A stretch of DNA of 27,934 nucleotides from CAZTHL01 sp964613585 (GCA_964613585.1 CAZTHL010000050.1:1-27934); one strand, 5' to 3'. Counted from the stretch's first letter, positions 1 to 7,759 are shown. Notes: generated from the letters alone by a model not told the origin. Translations and numbers: made by a program.

Positions 1-5
1 CATGA

Positions 6-657
6 CCCCGCGCGTCGGCGGGCGCCGTCGTGGCGAACCGCGTCGATCGTCCGGCCCACGACAGGCAGCGCCCGGCGATCCCGCGGAAGGCCGAGCCCCT
101 CGGCACGCACGCCATCCGCTTCCGGCCGACGGTGGACGGCTTCGCCGTCGACACCGAGGTGGAGATGGCCGTCAGGGTTCTGTTCCCGACCCTGTTCCGC
201 TACCGGAACGAGGCGGCGGAGCAGTGGCGGGACGGCCCGCCTTGTCGCCTTTAGGAGCCGGACCGACGACGACGGCGACCGCGTCCGCGTGGCCGGTCGG
301 GCCGAGAACGCGGAATTTCGGGTCGACGGTCCGAGGGGGACGGCCTGGACGCCGGCCGGCATCATGACCAGTAACGACCTCTGGACCATGGCGATCCTGG
401 GTCGACGGCGGGTCATCAACGCGCAGTACGGTCTCGTCGTGCCGCTGTCCTGCGGACCGTCCCGGCCCGGCGCGATCGTGCTCGACGGCGCCAGGGTCCC
501 GGTGACCCGCTTTCGGGTGGCGATCCCCGGCCGCGCCGCCGCCGTCGCCTATGACCGGGACGGCGATCTTGTGGCCATGTCGGTCAACAGCCAGGGCGAG
601 CGGCTCGAGCTGCGCCGGCTTGACATGAGGCGGAGTGTGGCGGGTCAGGAGCGCTGA
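6..657 (+). pseudogene. DUF6134-like gene copy, frameshifted and lacking its 5' end
   Basis: This is a degenerate paralogue of the intact DUF6134 gene at 9208-9894. Two reading frames together match that protein. The first frame (to 254) has RKAEPLGTH and VDGFAVDTEVEMAV against RKGEPIGTR and GDGFTVDTTVEMAV in the intact copy. The second frame (from about 244) has RTDDDGD, MTSNDLWTM, RRVINAQYGLVVP and AVAYDRDGDL against TDDDGS, MTSNDLWTM, RRVVNAQKGLVVP and HLAYDRAGTL. The switch falls near 235-250, and the first frame ends at the stop codon at 252-254. The N-terminal export signal of the intact copy is not recognisable here: the first frame has a stop at 3-5, and its earliest start would be the GTG at 30. 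A sequencing indel could mimic the central frameshift, but the missing start region supports real decay. The function of the family is unknown. Confidence 0.75.
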
Positions 658-681
658 TGCCGGCGAGCCAAGGATGTCAGT

Positions 682-720
682 GATCGGGGAGCCTCACTTT
701 CCCGGGCGGGCTCCGCGATC
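682..720 (+). terminator. stem-loop after the DUF6134-like pseudogene
   Basis: An inverted repeat pairs GATCG (682-686) with CGATC (716-720) and GGAGCC (688-693) with GGCTCC (709-714), with a single mismatch between the two helices and a 15-nt loop. It lies 24 nt after the pseudogene stop codon. There is no clear U-tract, so intrinsic termination is an inference. Confidence 0.45.
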
Positions 721-1128
721 GGCCCCGGCACCCGGCGGGCCCTGCGGTGATGACGCCCTCAAGGTGGCGAGCCTGGCAACGGTGTTTGCCTGAGGACAGA
801 GGATGCGGCCGCATCGGGGGCCTCGAAGCTCCTGGCCGAGGCGCAGGATCCGATCCGGGCGGCGCGATGGGGCGGGCCCGGCTCCGGCAGTCCCGTCACA
901 GCGGCCGCTTGGTGGATGATGCGTATCAGGTTATGCTCGGAGGAGACGGAATCATGGCGCTCCAGGGGTCCCGCCGGTCTGGTTTATGGCCTTATGCCTA
1001 CCGGCAAGGATATGTTAACCAGTATTCGCCACCTTGGGCCGGCACGAGCCAGACGCCCGTCTCCGTCCGTTCCCTTGTCGCGACGCGACCGGCTGATCCT
1101 GAAGGGTGGCTCGTCGCCATGCTTGTCG
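721..1128. other. intergenic stretch without a convincing gene
   Basis: An open frame runs through here into nepR, but its translation is low-complexity and resembles no known family. nepR has its own start with a good ribosome-binding site at 1200. I see no RNA gene or repeat here. Confidence 0.5.
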
Positions 1129-1153
1129 GGAACGAGCGTCTACATCCCCTGTT
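1129..1153 (+). promoter_or_regulatory. EcfG-type (general stress sigma) promoter of nepR
   Basis: GGAAC at 1129-1133 and TGTT at 1150-1153 are separated by 16 nt. The established EcfG consensus is GGAAC-N16/17-CGTT, so the -35 element is exact and the -10 differs at its first base. Transcription would begin near 1160, giving a leader of about 40 nt to the nepR start at 1200. Autoregulation of the nepR/ecfG genes by EcfG is known in other Alphaproteobacteria and fits this placement. Confidence 0.7.
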
Positions 1154-1199
1154 TGCATGTTCACTTCAAGGCGGTCCGCAAGGCTTCTCAGGAGAACCG

Positions 1200-1556
1200 A
1201 TGGGTGACTTCGCCGATCCCCCCTGGCCCGAGCTGGCGGCCGTGAGCGACGACAACGGCCCGGACGAGCCGGACGAGGATGCTGCCGAGGATGAACAGGC
1301 CGGCGGGCTGCGCGCGCAGTTCGACCTGTGGGTGGAGCGGCAGCTGCAGGACATGTACGAGGCCGTCACCAAGGAGGCCATCCCGACGCGCATGCTCGAT
1401 CTCATCGAGGCGGCCGCCCGGGCGGAGGCGGACCAGGCCGGCGAGACGAGCGCGGCCGGCGATCCCGGCGGAGCGGCACCCTCCGACCGCACCGAGGATA
1501 CCTCCGAGGCCGGGCCGGACGGCGAGGATCCCGCGGGCAAGCCGGGCGATGGCTGA
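1200..1556 (+). CDS. nepR: NepR-type anti-sigma factor of the general stress response
   Basis: NepR holds the EcfG sigma factor inactive; phosphorylated PhyR removes NepR under stress. The 118-residue protein carries the family's conserved helical core at about residues 43-72 (LWVERQLQDMYEAV followed by IPTRMLDLIE), where a short linker joins two helices. The start at 1200 is chosen because AGGAG lies 6 nt upstream and because a longer frame adds only low-complexity sequence. The protein is longer than the usual 60-70 residues: it has an acidic N-terminal arm (about residues 18-33, rich in Asp and Glu) and an acidic Gly/Pro/Ala-rich tail after residue 75. It faces ecfG tail to tail across a 72-nt gap, whereas the genes are usually co-directional. 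No phyR or histidine kinase gene is in the window. Identification rests on the core motif and the neighbouring sigma factor. Confidence 0.85.
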   Translation: MGDFADPPWPELAAVSDDNGPDEPDEDAAEDEQAGGLRAQFDLWVERQLQDMYEAVTKEAIPTRMLDLIEAAARAEADQAGETSAAGDPGGAAPSDRTEDTSEAGPDGEDPAGKPGDG

Positions 1557-1628
1557 GGGTCGGGCATCACCCCGAGCTTGATGCCGTGCGTGGCGGCCGA
1601 GACGCCGGCAGGCCCGGGTCCGGCCCGC

Positions 1629-2270
1629 TCAGTGGAGCAGCAAGCCGCCTCGCGATCGCCCACCCGGCGCTTGCCCTGCCGTTGGGCAGCATGAGCCCTG
1701 GCCGCGATCGGGGCCGGCGGCCTCGCGTTCCGGGTCGCCGCCAGGGTCCTGACCGTTCCTGCCCTGGCGCGACGAGGGCTCGCGCATCGGCGGCTCGACG
1801 CCGGCCATGGCGGCGGCCAGCTCGGCCCGTGCGCGCGACAGCCGGCTCTTGATCGTGCCGACGGCGCAATCGCAGATGCGCGCCGCCTCCTCGTAGCTCA
1901 TGCCGCTGGCCCCGACCAGGATCAGCACCTCGCGCTGCTCCGGCTTCAGCCGCTCCAGGGCATTGCGCAGATCGCGGATCGTCATCCGCTTGTCCTGCTC
2001 CGCCGGCACGCCGGCCTGCGCCGCGGCCTCGAGCGGCCCGATCTTCCACTCGCCGCGCCGGATCTCGCTCAGCCAGGCATTGCGCAGGATGGTGAAGATC
2101 CAGGCCCGGAAGTTGGTGTTGGGTGTGTACTGATGCTGCGAGGCCAGGGCTCGCGCCAGGGCTTCCTGGACCAGGTCGTCCGCCTTGTCGGCGTTGCGGG
2201 TGAGCAGCCGCGCGAAGGCCCGGAGGTGGGGGATCGAGCGGACCAGATCGTCCCGAAAGCCGTCCGTCAT
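1629..2270 (-). CDS. ecfG: EcfG-type RNA polymerase sigma factor
   Basis: This extracytoplasmic-function sigma factor should direct RNA polymerase to GGAAC-N16/17-CGTT promoters during general stress, under control of NepR. Sigma region 2 spans about residues 10-75 (DDLVQEALARAL, then NFRAWIFTILRNAWLSEIRR). Region 4 spans about 97-152 and has a helix-turn-helix (SYEEAARICDCAVGTIKSRL). The start at 2270 gives MTDGFRDDLV, matching where EcfG proteins begin, with GGAAG 8 nt upstream; the frame is open further upstream, but that part looks non-coding. The chain is 213 residues. After residue about 160 there is an Arg/Gly/Pro-rich tail of roughly 50 residues that typical EcfG proteins lack; it may be read-through into GC-rich spacer after a lost stop. 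No GGAAC-type promoter was found in front of it. Confidence 0.9.
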   Translation of the reverse strand: MTDGFRDDLVRSIPHLRAFARLLTRNADKADDLVQEALARALASQHQYTPNTNFRAWIFTILRNAWLSEIRRGEWKIGPLEAAAQAGVPAEQDKRMTIRDLRNALERLKPEQREVLILVGASGMSYEEAARICDCAVGTIKSRLSRARAELAAAMAGVEPPMREPSSRQGRNGQDPGGDPEREAAGPDRGQGSCCPTAGQAPGGRSRGGLLLH

Positions 2271-2815
2271 GATGGGCTTCCCGTCGGTCTGAGCCTCGGC
2301 GGGCGCAAGACCCGAAGACTGTCCGGTCGTCCAGGCCGGGTACTGTCGCCGCGTCGCCGTGGGGAGGGCATGACGCAACCCGGCCTGGGCCGTCGAGCGA
2401 TGGTGCCGGATCGGCAGACCGCTGGACGGGCCACGGCAAGCGCTCGCGGATCGAGAAGAGCGTCGGATCGAAGCAACCCTGTCATTGCTTGGCCGCCTCT
2501 TGTGCCGGTCGACAAGGTGGATGAAGAGGGCTCTGAATAAACCCCGCGGCGCCACGTCAAGATGAGGCGCGTCAACAGCTCTATCCCTCTTGTTCGCAGG
2601 TCGATGACATACGGTCCATTATCAATCATTATCGACATTTTCTTTACCAGCAGTGGCGCGATCAGTTTGTCTCGAACCTCTACCAAGGGTTCCATCGGCC
2701 GAAATGGCGACGACCAGCCATTTAACAGTCGACGAGTGGTTGTGGTCCCGAAAAGGCGCGACGGAGACTTGTCCGAGGCCCTACAATACCAGAGCCGAAT
2801 CGGTTCGCGGGAAAA
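2271..2815. other. intergenic region, partly AT-rich
   Basis: Upstream of ecfG, the stretch from about 2540 to 2870 is clearly richer in A and T than the rest of the window, with runs around 2620-2650 and 2830-2865. Short open frames on the + strand here (for example 2562-2819) show no family resemblance. It most likely holds promoters for ecfG (-) and the AraC gene (+), or is remnant transferred DNA. No repeat or RNA gene was recognised. Confidence 0.5.
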
Positions 2816-2843
2816 TTGACTATGCAGATCTGCCGTTCATAAT
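2816..2843 (+). promoter_or_regulatory. sigma-70-type promoter upstream of the AraC-family gene
   Basis: TTGACT (2816-2821) and CATAAT (2838-2843) are 16 nt apart. Each matches the housekeeping consensus at five of six positions, and they sit in an AT-rich patch. Transcription would start near 2850, about 98 nt before the AraC-family start at 2948. Confidence 0.5.
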
Positions 2844-2947
2844 TTTGGCATTTTTACCAAACTTGGGGGCTTGACAAGGGCGCGCCGTCGGCTTGGCCGT
2901 CGGCAAGGGAGGGGACAGGGCGACACGGCAGCGACGGGGAGAGCGCG

Positions 2948-3949
2948 GTGGCGGCGAGGATCGATGATGGGGGCGACGGGCCGGGATGGGCCCGGGTCGA
3001 TTCGGCCAATCTTCGGGGCTTCCTCAGCCTGTTCCCCATGGCCGAGATCGCCGTCACCCAGATTGGCGCGGGCCCGAGCCAGGTGAGCGGAACCGGCGCC
3101 CTGATCGGGGATGTCGCCGTCTCGCGTTACCGCTACGGTCCGGACTCGGCGAACAGCGTCGCGCTCAGCCCGGCCTATGTCGCATTCCTGATCCCGCTCC
3201 GCTGGTGCGGAGAGTTCCACTTCAACGGTGTGGCCGCCGCGACTGAGACGGTGTTCATGTCCTCGGGGCCCGACGGCTTCTTCACCCGGGCCGAGGATCG
3301 CGACGTGATCGTGGTCGCCGTGCCGCGCCGCCGCTTTCTGGAGACGCTGGCGGCGCTGCGCGGCGTCGATCCCGATGAGGGGCTGCTGTGCCACGGCCCG
3401 CTGCCGCTGCCCATGCCCGTCGCCATGAGGCTGCGCGCCCAGCTCGCTTCACTGATCGAGTTCGGCGCCGCCGGGCGCCTGGGGCTCGGGGACGATGTCG
3501 CGGAGCGGCTGACCGGCAGGCTGATCGACGCCTCCCTGCAGATGTCCGGCGAGCGGGCGATGCCGGCCGGCCCGGCGGCGCTGCGCGCCGTGCGGCGGGC
3601 CGAGGCCTTCTTCCTGGCAAAGGCGGGCCGGCGCGTCACCCTGGCCGACATCTGTGCGGCCGCCGGCGTCGGCGGGTCGGCACTCAATGTCGCCTTCCGT
3701 CAGGTGACCGGCGAGTCGCCGCTGCGCTTCCTGCACAAGCGGCGGCTGATGGCGGCGCGAGGCGCGCTGGTCTCCGCGGAGCCCGGCCGGGCCGCCGTCA
3801 AGCAGGCCGCCCTCGACGCCGGGCTGACCGAGCTCGGCCGGTTCGCGGTCGAGTATCGCGAGCTGTTCGGCGAGGCGCCGTCGGTCACCCTGACGGCGGC
3901 GGCCGGCCTGCCGCCGGCCCTCCATCCGTCGCGATCGACGTCACCGTAG
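2948..3949 (+). CDS. AraC-family transcriptional regulator
   Basis: This is a DNA-binding regulator of 333 residues. The C-terminal part, about residues 214-320, is an AraC/XylS double helix-turn-helix: LADICAAAGVGGSALNVAFR is the first motif, and ALDAGLTELGRFAVEYRELF with GEAPSVTL the second. The N-terminal 200 residues are a presumed sensor/dimerisation domain, with no ligand motif I can name. The GTG start at 2948 is chosen because GGGGAGAG lies just upstream (2938-2945); the next in-frame ATG would remove about 30 residues shared with the second copy. A nearly collinear paralogue lies 447 nt downstream (4397-5400, frameshifted). No target operon is obvious. Confidence 0.85.
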   Translation: MAARIDDGGDGPGWARVDSANLRGFLSLFPMAEIAVTQIGAGPSQVSGTGALIGDVAVSRYRYGPDSANSVALSPAYVAFLIPLRWCGEFHFNGVAAATETVFMSSGPDGFFTRAEDRDVIVVAVPRRRFLETLAALRGVDPDEGLLCHGPLPLPMPVAMRLRAQLASLIEFGAAGRLGLGDDVAERLTGRLIDASLQMSGERAMPAGPAALRAVRRAEAFFLAKAGRRVTLADICAAAGVGGSALNVAFRQVTGESPLRFLHKRRLMAARGALVSAEPGRAAVKQAALDAGLTELGRFAVEYRELFGEAPSVTLTAAAGLPPALHPSRSTSP

Positions 3950-4396
3950 TCCCGACCGCGCCCCGCGCCACCCGGCCTCCGACACGCACACCGCGTCAGG
4001 GGGGCGCCCGCCATCATTGCGTCGCCGCACAGGTCTCATGACGGTGGGTGCTTGCCCCAATGCCGACCCCTGCTGGTGCACGGGGCGGGTAGGGCCTATG
4101 AAAAATCCGTTGTCTCCGCGGTCTCCCGACCGTCTCGCGATCCGTGATGTGCGCAGGCCCCGGCCGTGCGCGGGCAGGCGGCGCGGCGGTTCCGTCGGCG
4201 GGTCCCCGCCACCGGCGATTCGGGCTTGACCGTGGTGATGCGACCCTATGTCCCAATAAGACACGCGCCAAGGCCGGTCGGCCGACGCCAGCCGCCGTCA
4301 ACCAAGACGGGCGTGCGAGGCAAGACGGGGCGTCGGCCGGCTTCCCTCCCCTGCGTCGCTAGGCGGATCGGTGGCGGCGGGGTTTGGGAGACCGGA
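3950..4396. other. spacer between the two AraC-family copies
   Basis: This 447-nt stretch has no convincing gene. Short frames on both strands are Arg/Pro/Gly-rich and look like by-products of base composition. A weak TTGACC lies at 4226-4231 with TATGTC at 4247-4252 (15-nt spacing), which might serve the second AraC copy. Confidence 0.4.
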
Positions 4397-5400
4397 ATGG
4401 GGACGATGGGTGGCGACCGCCGGGCGCCGCGGTGGATCCGTACGCGCACACCGGATGTGCAAGCGATCTATCGGAATTTTCCGATGGCGCGGGTGTCGCT
4501 CACCCAGCTCGGACCGGGCCGCAGCGAGATTGAGGGGACGGGCGTGCTGGTCGATGACCTCGCCATGGCCCCGGTGCGCTATGAACCGCTGGCGACCGTC
4601 AGCGGCGTCCCCGGGCCCAATCACGTCGCCTTCCTGACCCCGGTTTCTGGCGGGGCTTCCACTGCAACGGCGTGCCGGCGTCCCCGGGCACCGTGTTCCT
4701 GGCGTCGAGCACGGACGGCTTCTTCACCAAGGCCGCGGCGCGCGACGTGGTCACCATCGCGGCACCGCGCGCTCGGCTGCTTCCCACCCTCGCGGCGCTG
4801 CGCGGGATCGAGCCCGACGAGCGGCTGCTCGCCGGCGGTCCGCTGGCCCTGCCGCCCGATCTGGCGCGGAGGCTGCGCGCGGCGCTGACCCGGCTCGTCC
4901 AGAAGGGTGCGACCGGGCGCGAGGCCGACGACCCGCTCGACCAGGCGATGCTGGGCGCGATCCTCAAGGCTTGCCTCGCCGCCGTGCCGGACCGAGGCCG
5001 GCTTGCCCGCTGGTCCGCCGCGCGCACGGTGCGCCGTGCCGAGGACTGCTTCATGGCCGCGGCGGGTCGGCGCATCGCGCTCGCGGATCTCTGCGCCGCG
5101 GCGGGCGTCGGCGCCTCCGCGCTCAATGCCGCCTTCCACGTGATCACGGACGAGTCGCCGCTGCGCTACCTGCACAAGCGCCGGCTGATGCAGGCGCGTG
5201 CGGCGCTCGTCACCGCCACGCCCGGCCGGGCCGTCGTCAAGCAGGTTGCCCTCGACGTCGGGCTGACCCAGCTCGGCCGCTTCGCTGTCGAGTATCGCGC
5301 CCTGTTCGGCGAGGCCCCGTCGGTGACGCTGAGCGGGGTCACCGGCGCCGGCCCGGCCGACGCTCCACGGGCGGCGGCCGGCCCGTCGAAGGCGCCGTGA
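4397..5400 (+). pseudogene. AraC-family regulator, second tandem copy, frameshifted
   Basis: This gene parallels the AraC regulator at 2948-3949 along its whole length. It begins at the ATG at 4397 (GGGAG 6 nt upstream) and reads to HVAFLTP near 4642. There the frame breaks, and the match continues one frame over with FWRGFHCNGV, GTVFLASSTDGFFTK and so on to the stop at 5400. The intact copy reads VAFLIP then FHFNGV and FMSSGPDGFFTR. The C-terminal double helix-turn-helix is complete (LADLCAAAGVGASALNAAF, then ALDVGLTQLGRFAVEYRALF and GEAPSVTL). A one-base loss near 4640-4650 explains the break. It is either a recent pseudogene or a sequencing error, since the rest is well preserved. Confidence 0.75.
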
Positions 5401-5458
5401 ACCCTTGCCCTCCGGCGGCGTGGTCGAGGGCCAAGCGCGCCACCCTCCACCGGCCGGC

Positions 5459-5947
5459 TCACGCCGCGGACGGCGTCGGGTCCTCAAGGCCGGGGAAGCG
5501 CAAGGCGAAGCGGCCGGCCCGGCGGCCGAGCAGGTAGACGAGGCCGAGATAGATCCCCGGCGCCACCTCGCGGATCTCGTCGCGCACGCCGCGCGCAATG
5601 AGCGAGGTGCGCGAGTAGTCGAGCGTCAGGCACGGCCGGCCGTCGAAGCGGCTGGTGTCATGGTAGATCTGCGCCGGCACCGCCTCGAGGCCGAACGGCA
5701 GCACACGGTTGACCAGCCGGCCGCGGGCCGCGTCGACCCGCTTGCCCTTCCAGAGCACGGTCTCGATGAAGCGGGCCAGCGGCCGGGTCAGCGGCGTGCC
5801 GGGCAGCAGGATGAACAGCCCGTCGGCCCGGCCACGCGGGACCGGCCCGGGCTTGCTGTCACGGAACAGCCGGTCGAGATCGTCGGCCGGCAATTCCAGC
5901 AGGGACTGCAGATCGGTGCGGCGATCCTCGGTGGTGGCGGCGGTCAT
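5459..5947 (-). CDS. conserved hypothetical protein
   Basis: The protein has 162 residues and no family I can name with certainty. The coding signal is good, and the C-terminal half looks conserved: VNRVLPFGLEAVPAQIYHDT, then LTLDYSRTSLIARGVRDEIR and EVAPGIYLGLVYLLG. I recall similar unnamed proteins in other bacteria carrying a DYSRTS followed by RDEIREVAPG pattern. The start at 5947 (MTAATTEDRR) is preferred over upstream starts, whose sequence is Arg/Pro-rich and would run towards the TPP riboswitch. No signal peptide or clear membrane segment is seen. It faces the second AraC copy tail to tail (58-nt gap) and is divergent from the riboswitch transporter unit. Confidence 0.65.
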   Translation of the reverse strand: MTAATTEDRRTDLQSLLELPADDLDRLFRDSKPGPVPRGRADGLFILLPGTPLTRPLARFIETVLWKGKRVDAARGRLVNRVLPFGLEAVPAQIYHDTSRFDGRPCLTLDYSRTSLIARGVRDEIREVAPGIYLGLVYLLGRRAGRFALRFPGLEDPTPSAA

Positions 5948-6042
5948 GGACGGTCTTCCTCGTCGGGCGATCCGGGCGGCGGCGGCGCGGCGCGGGCGAA
6001 GCGCCATTGACGCAATCGGCACGGGCGTGCTTGGCTCCTGAT

Positions 6043-6124
6043 GACCGGGGTGCCCCGCCATCCGATGGCGGGGCTGAGATCATACCCGACGAACCTGCTC
6101 TGGGTCATGCCAGCGGAGGGAGTC
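6043..6124 (+). ncRNA. TPP (thiamine pyrophosphate) riboswitch
   Basis: The conserved THI-box elements occur in order: CGGGGTGCCCC (6046-6056), an 8-bp hairpin GCCCCGCC/GGCGGGGC (6052-6059 with 6067-6074), CTGAGATCATACCC (6074-6087), GAACCTGCTCTGGGTCATGC (6091-6110) and CAGCGGAGGGA (6111-6121). The closing P1 stem, GAC (6043-6045) with GTC (6122-6124), looks short. The ribosome-binding sequence GGAGGGAG (6115-6122) lies inside the 3' part of the aptamer and 7 nt before an ATG at 6130, so TPP binding would be expected to hide it and block translation. The switch leads the symporter gene at 6258. Confidence 0.95.
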
Positions 6125-6129
6125 TCGCG

Positions 6130-6261
6130 ATGTCGCGCCGCGCGCCGCCCGTGACGGCCTTTGCCTGCCTCAAGGCCATCACCTGCACTAACGCCACGCC
6201 GCCGGACAAGGCTCCCGGGCGGGGGACCGTGTCGCGTCGGATGCCCGGAGCCCGGCCATGA
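6130..6261 (+). CDS. small ORF directly downstream of the TPP riboswitch
   Basis: This 43-codon frame starts 7 nt after the GGAGGGAG embedded in the riboswitch. Its stop overlaps the transporter start as ATGA (6258-6261). The peptide (MSRRAPPVTAFACLKAITC, then a Pro/Arg-rich end) has no membrane segment and resembles no known protein. It may serve as a leader whose translation couples riboswitch control to the transporter, or it may simply be spacer between switch and gene. A GGAG at 6247-6250 could also initiate the transporter independently. Confidence 0.4.
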   Translation: MSRRAPPVTAFACLKAITCTNATPPDKAPGRGTVSRRMPGARP

Positions 6262-7754
6262 GCCCGGCCTTGGTCCTGGCTACAACGGCGGCGATCGCCG
6301 CCGTCTTCCTGGCGATCGGGCTCGCCGTCGCGCGCCGCCACCGGGACACGGTGGACGGCTTCATCGCCGCGCGCGGCCAGATCGGCGGCGGCACCGCGGC
6401 GGCCACGGTCACCGCCACGATGCTGGGAGGCTGGGTGCTGTTCAGCCCGGCGGAATCGGCGGCCCTCGGCGGTGTCGCCACCGTGGTCGGCTACGCCCTC
6501 GGCACGGCCGCGCCGCTGTTCGCGTATCTGTTCCTGGGGCGGCGCCTGCGCACACTGATGCCGAGCGGTCACGGCCTGACCGACTTCGTCTTCCACCGCT
6601 ACGGCGGCGCCCTCTATCTCGCCACCCTCGGCGTCATGGCGGCGGTGCTGCTGATCTTCCTGGCCACGGCGCTGACCGCGGTCGGCCAGGTCGTCGGCCT
6701 CGTCGGCGGCGCCGGCGGCGGCTGGCTGCCCGCGGCGATCGTGCTCGCCGCGGCGCTCGGCTACACGCTCGCCGGCGGCCTGCGCAGCTCGATCGCCACC
6801 GACGCGGTGCAGCTGGCGGTGATCCTGCCGCTGCTGGCGCTGCTGGCCGGCTATGGCTGGCACGCCGCGGGCGGCGCCGCCGCGCTTCAGACGGGCCTGG
6901 CCGAGCGGGCCCCCGAGCTGCTCGACCCGGCCCATGGTCCGGGGCTTGAGACCGCGGGGGCGCTGATCCTGGCCATCCTGGCGGCCGAGATCTTCAACCA
7001 GAGCTACTGGCAGCGGGTCTACGCGGCGCGCGACCCGGCCGCCGCCGCGCGCGGCTTCCTGGCGAGCGGCCTCGTCATCATCCCGGTGATCGCCGTCATG
7101 GGCGCCTTCGGCCTGTTTGCGGTCGCCCTGGGGCGGGCCGACGAGGCGGCGGTGGCGGCCTTCGTGCTGATCTTCGAGGGCCTGCCGCCGGCGCTCCAGG
7201 CGCTCGGCCTGCTGCTCGGCATCGCCCTGGTGATGAGCTCGGTCGACTCGCTCCTGTCGGCGCTGTCGAGCCTGATCGCCGTGGAGCTGCCGCGCGCCGC
7301 GCCGCGCCTCGGCGACGCGGCGGTGCGCGGGGTCGCCCGGCTCGGCATCGTGCTGCTGGCGCTGCCGTGCTTGGCGGTGGCGGCCCAGGGCTACAGCATC
7401 TTCTACCTGCTGCTGGTCGCCGACCTGATCTGCGCGGCGGCGGCGATCCCGGTGTTCCTCGGTCTGTACAGCCGACGCTGGCACGGCCGCGAGGCGACGG
7501 CCGCCTTCCTCGGCGGGCTCGGCGCCGGGGCCATGCTGTTCCCGCCACCGGGATTCGGGCCGGAGGGCTTGCTGTTCCTGGTCAGCGGCGGCGCCGGCTG
7601 GGCCGAGGCCGGGCTGTGGCAGGCGTTCGCCGCGGCCGCCCTGGTCTCGGCGGCGCTGGCGACGCTGCTGTTCCGGCGTCGGCGCCGCGGCTTCGATTTC
7701 ACCCGGCTGGCCCGGGTCGGCGAGACGCCGCCGGGCTTGGCCGGGCGGGCCTGA
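6258..7754 (+). CDS. sodium:solute symporter-family transporter under TPP riboswitch control (candidate thiamine/precursor importer)
   Basis: This 498-residue inner-membrane protein has about 13 hydrophobic segments and the hallmarks of the SSS family: an early DGFIAARGQIGGGTAAATVT (about residues 33-52, corresponding to the family's D-x-F-x-x-A-G/R region), a glycine-rich helix 2 and a late IALVMSSVDSLLSALSSL segment (the sodium-site helix, about 326-343). Length is normal for the family (450-550). SSS proteins move a substrate with Na+. A TPP riboswitch directly upstream implies a substrate linked to thiamine, either thiamine itself or the HMP or thiazole moiety; an SSS-type thiamine transporter named ThiV has been predicted from such contexts elsewhere. 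The specificity is inference from regulation. Strong stem-loops follow the stop. Confidence 0.85.
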   Translation: MSPALVLATTAAIAAVFLAIGLAVARRHRDTVDGFIAARGQIGGGTAAATVTATMLGGWVLFSPAESAALGGVATVVGYALGTAAPLFAYLFLGRRLRTLMPSGHGLTDFVFHRYGGALYLATLGVMAAVLLIFLATALTAVGQVVGLVGGAGGGWLPAAIVLAAALGYTLAGGLRSSIATDAVQLAVILPLLALLAGYGWHAAGGAAALQTGLAERAPELLDPAHGPGLETAGALILAILAAEIFNQSYWQRVYAARDPAAAARGFLASGLVIIPVIAVMGAFGLFAVALGRADEAAVAAFVLIFEGLPPALQALGLLLGIALVMSSVDSLLSALSSLIAVELPRAAPRLGDAAVRGVARLGIVLLALPCLAVAAQGYSIFYLLLVADLICAAAAIPVFLGLYSRRWHGREATAAFLGGLGAGAMLFPPPGFGPEGLLFLVSGGAGWAEAGLWQAFAAAALVSAALATLLFRRRRRGFDFTRLARVGETPPGLAGRA

Positions 7755-7759
7755 TGCCG

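Noticed and set aside
774..790. Sigma-54-like TGGCA and TTGC pair
   Set aside because: The GG to GC distance is 11 nt instead of the required 10, and no fitting gene follows.
747..1199. N-terminal extension of the nepR reading frame
   Set aside because: The added sequence is low-complexity, has no family resemblance, and would place the EcfG-type promoter inside the gene; the start at 1200 has a proper ribosome-binding site.
2562..2819. 85-codon + strand frame in the AT-rich island
   Set aside because: No family motif, no good ribosome-binding site, and a frame that reads through the region as chance would.
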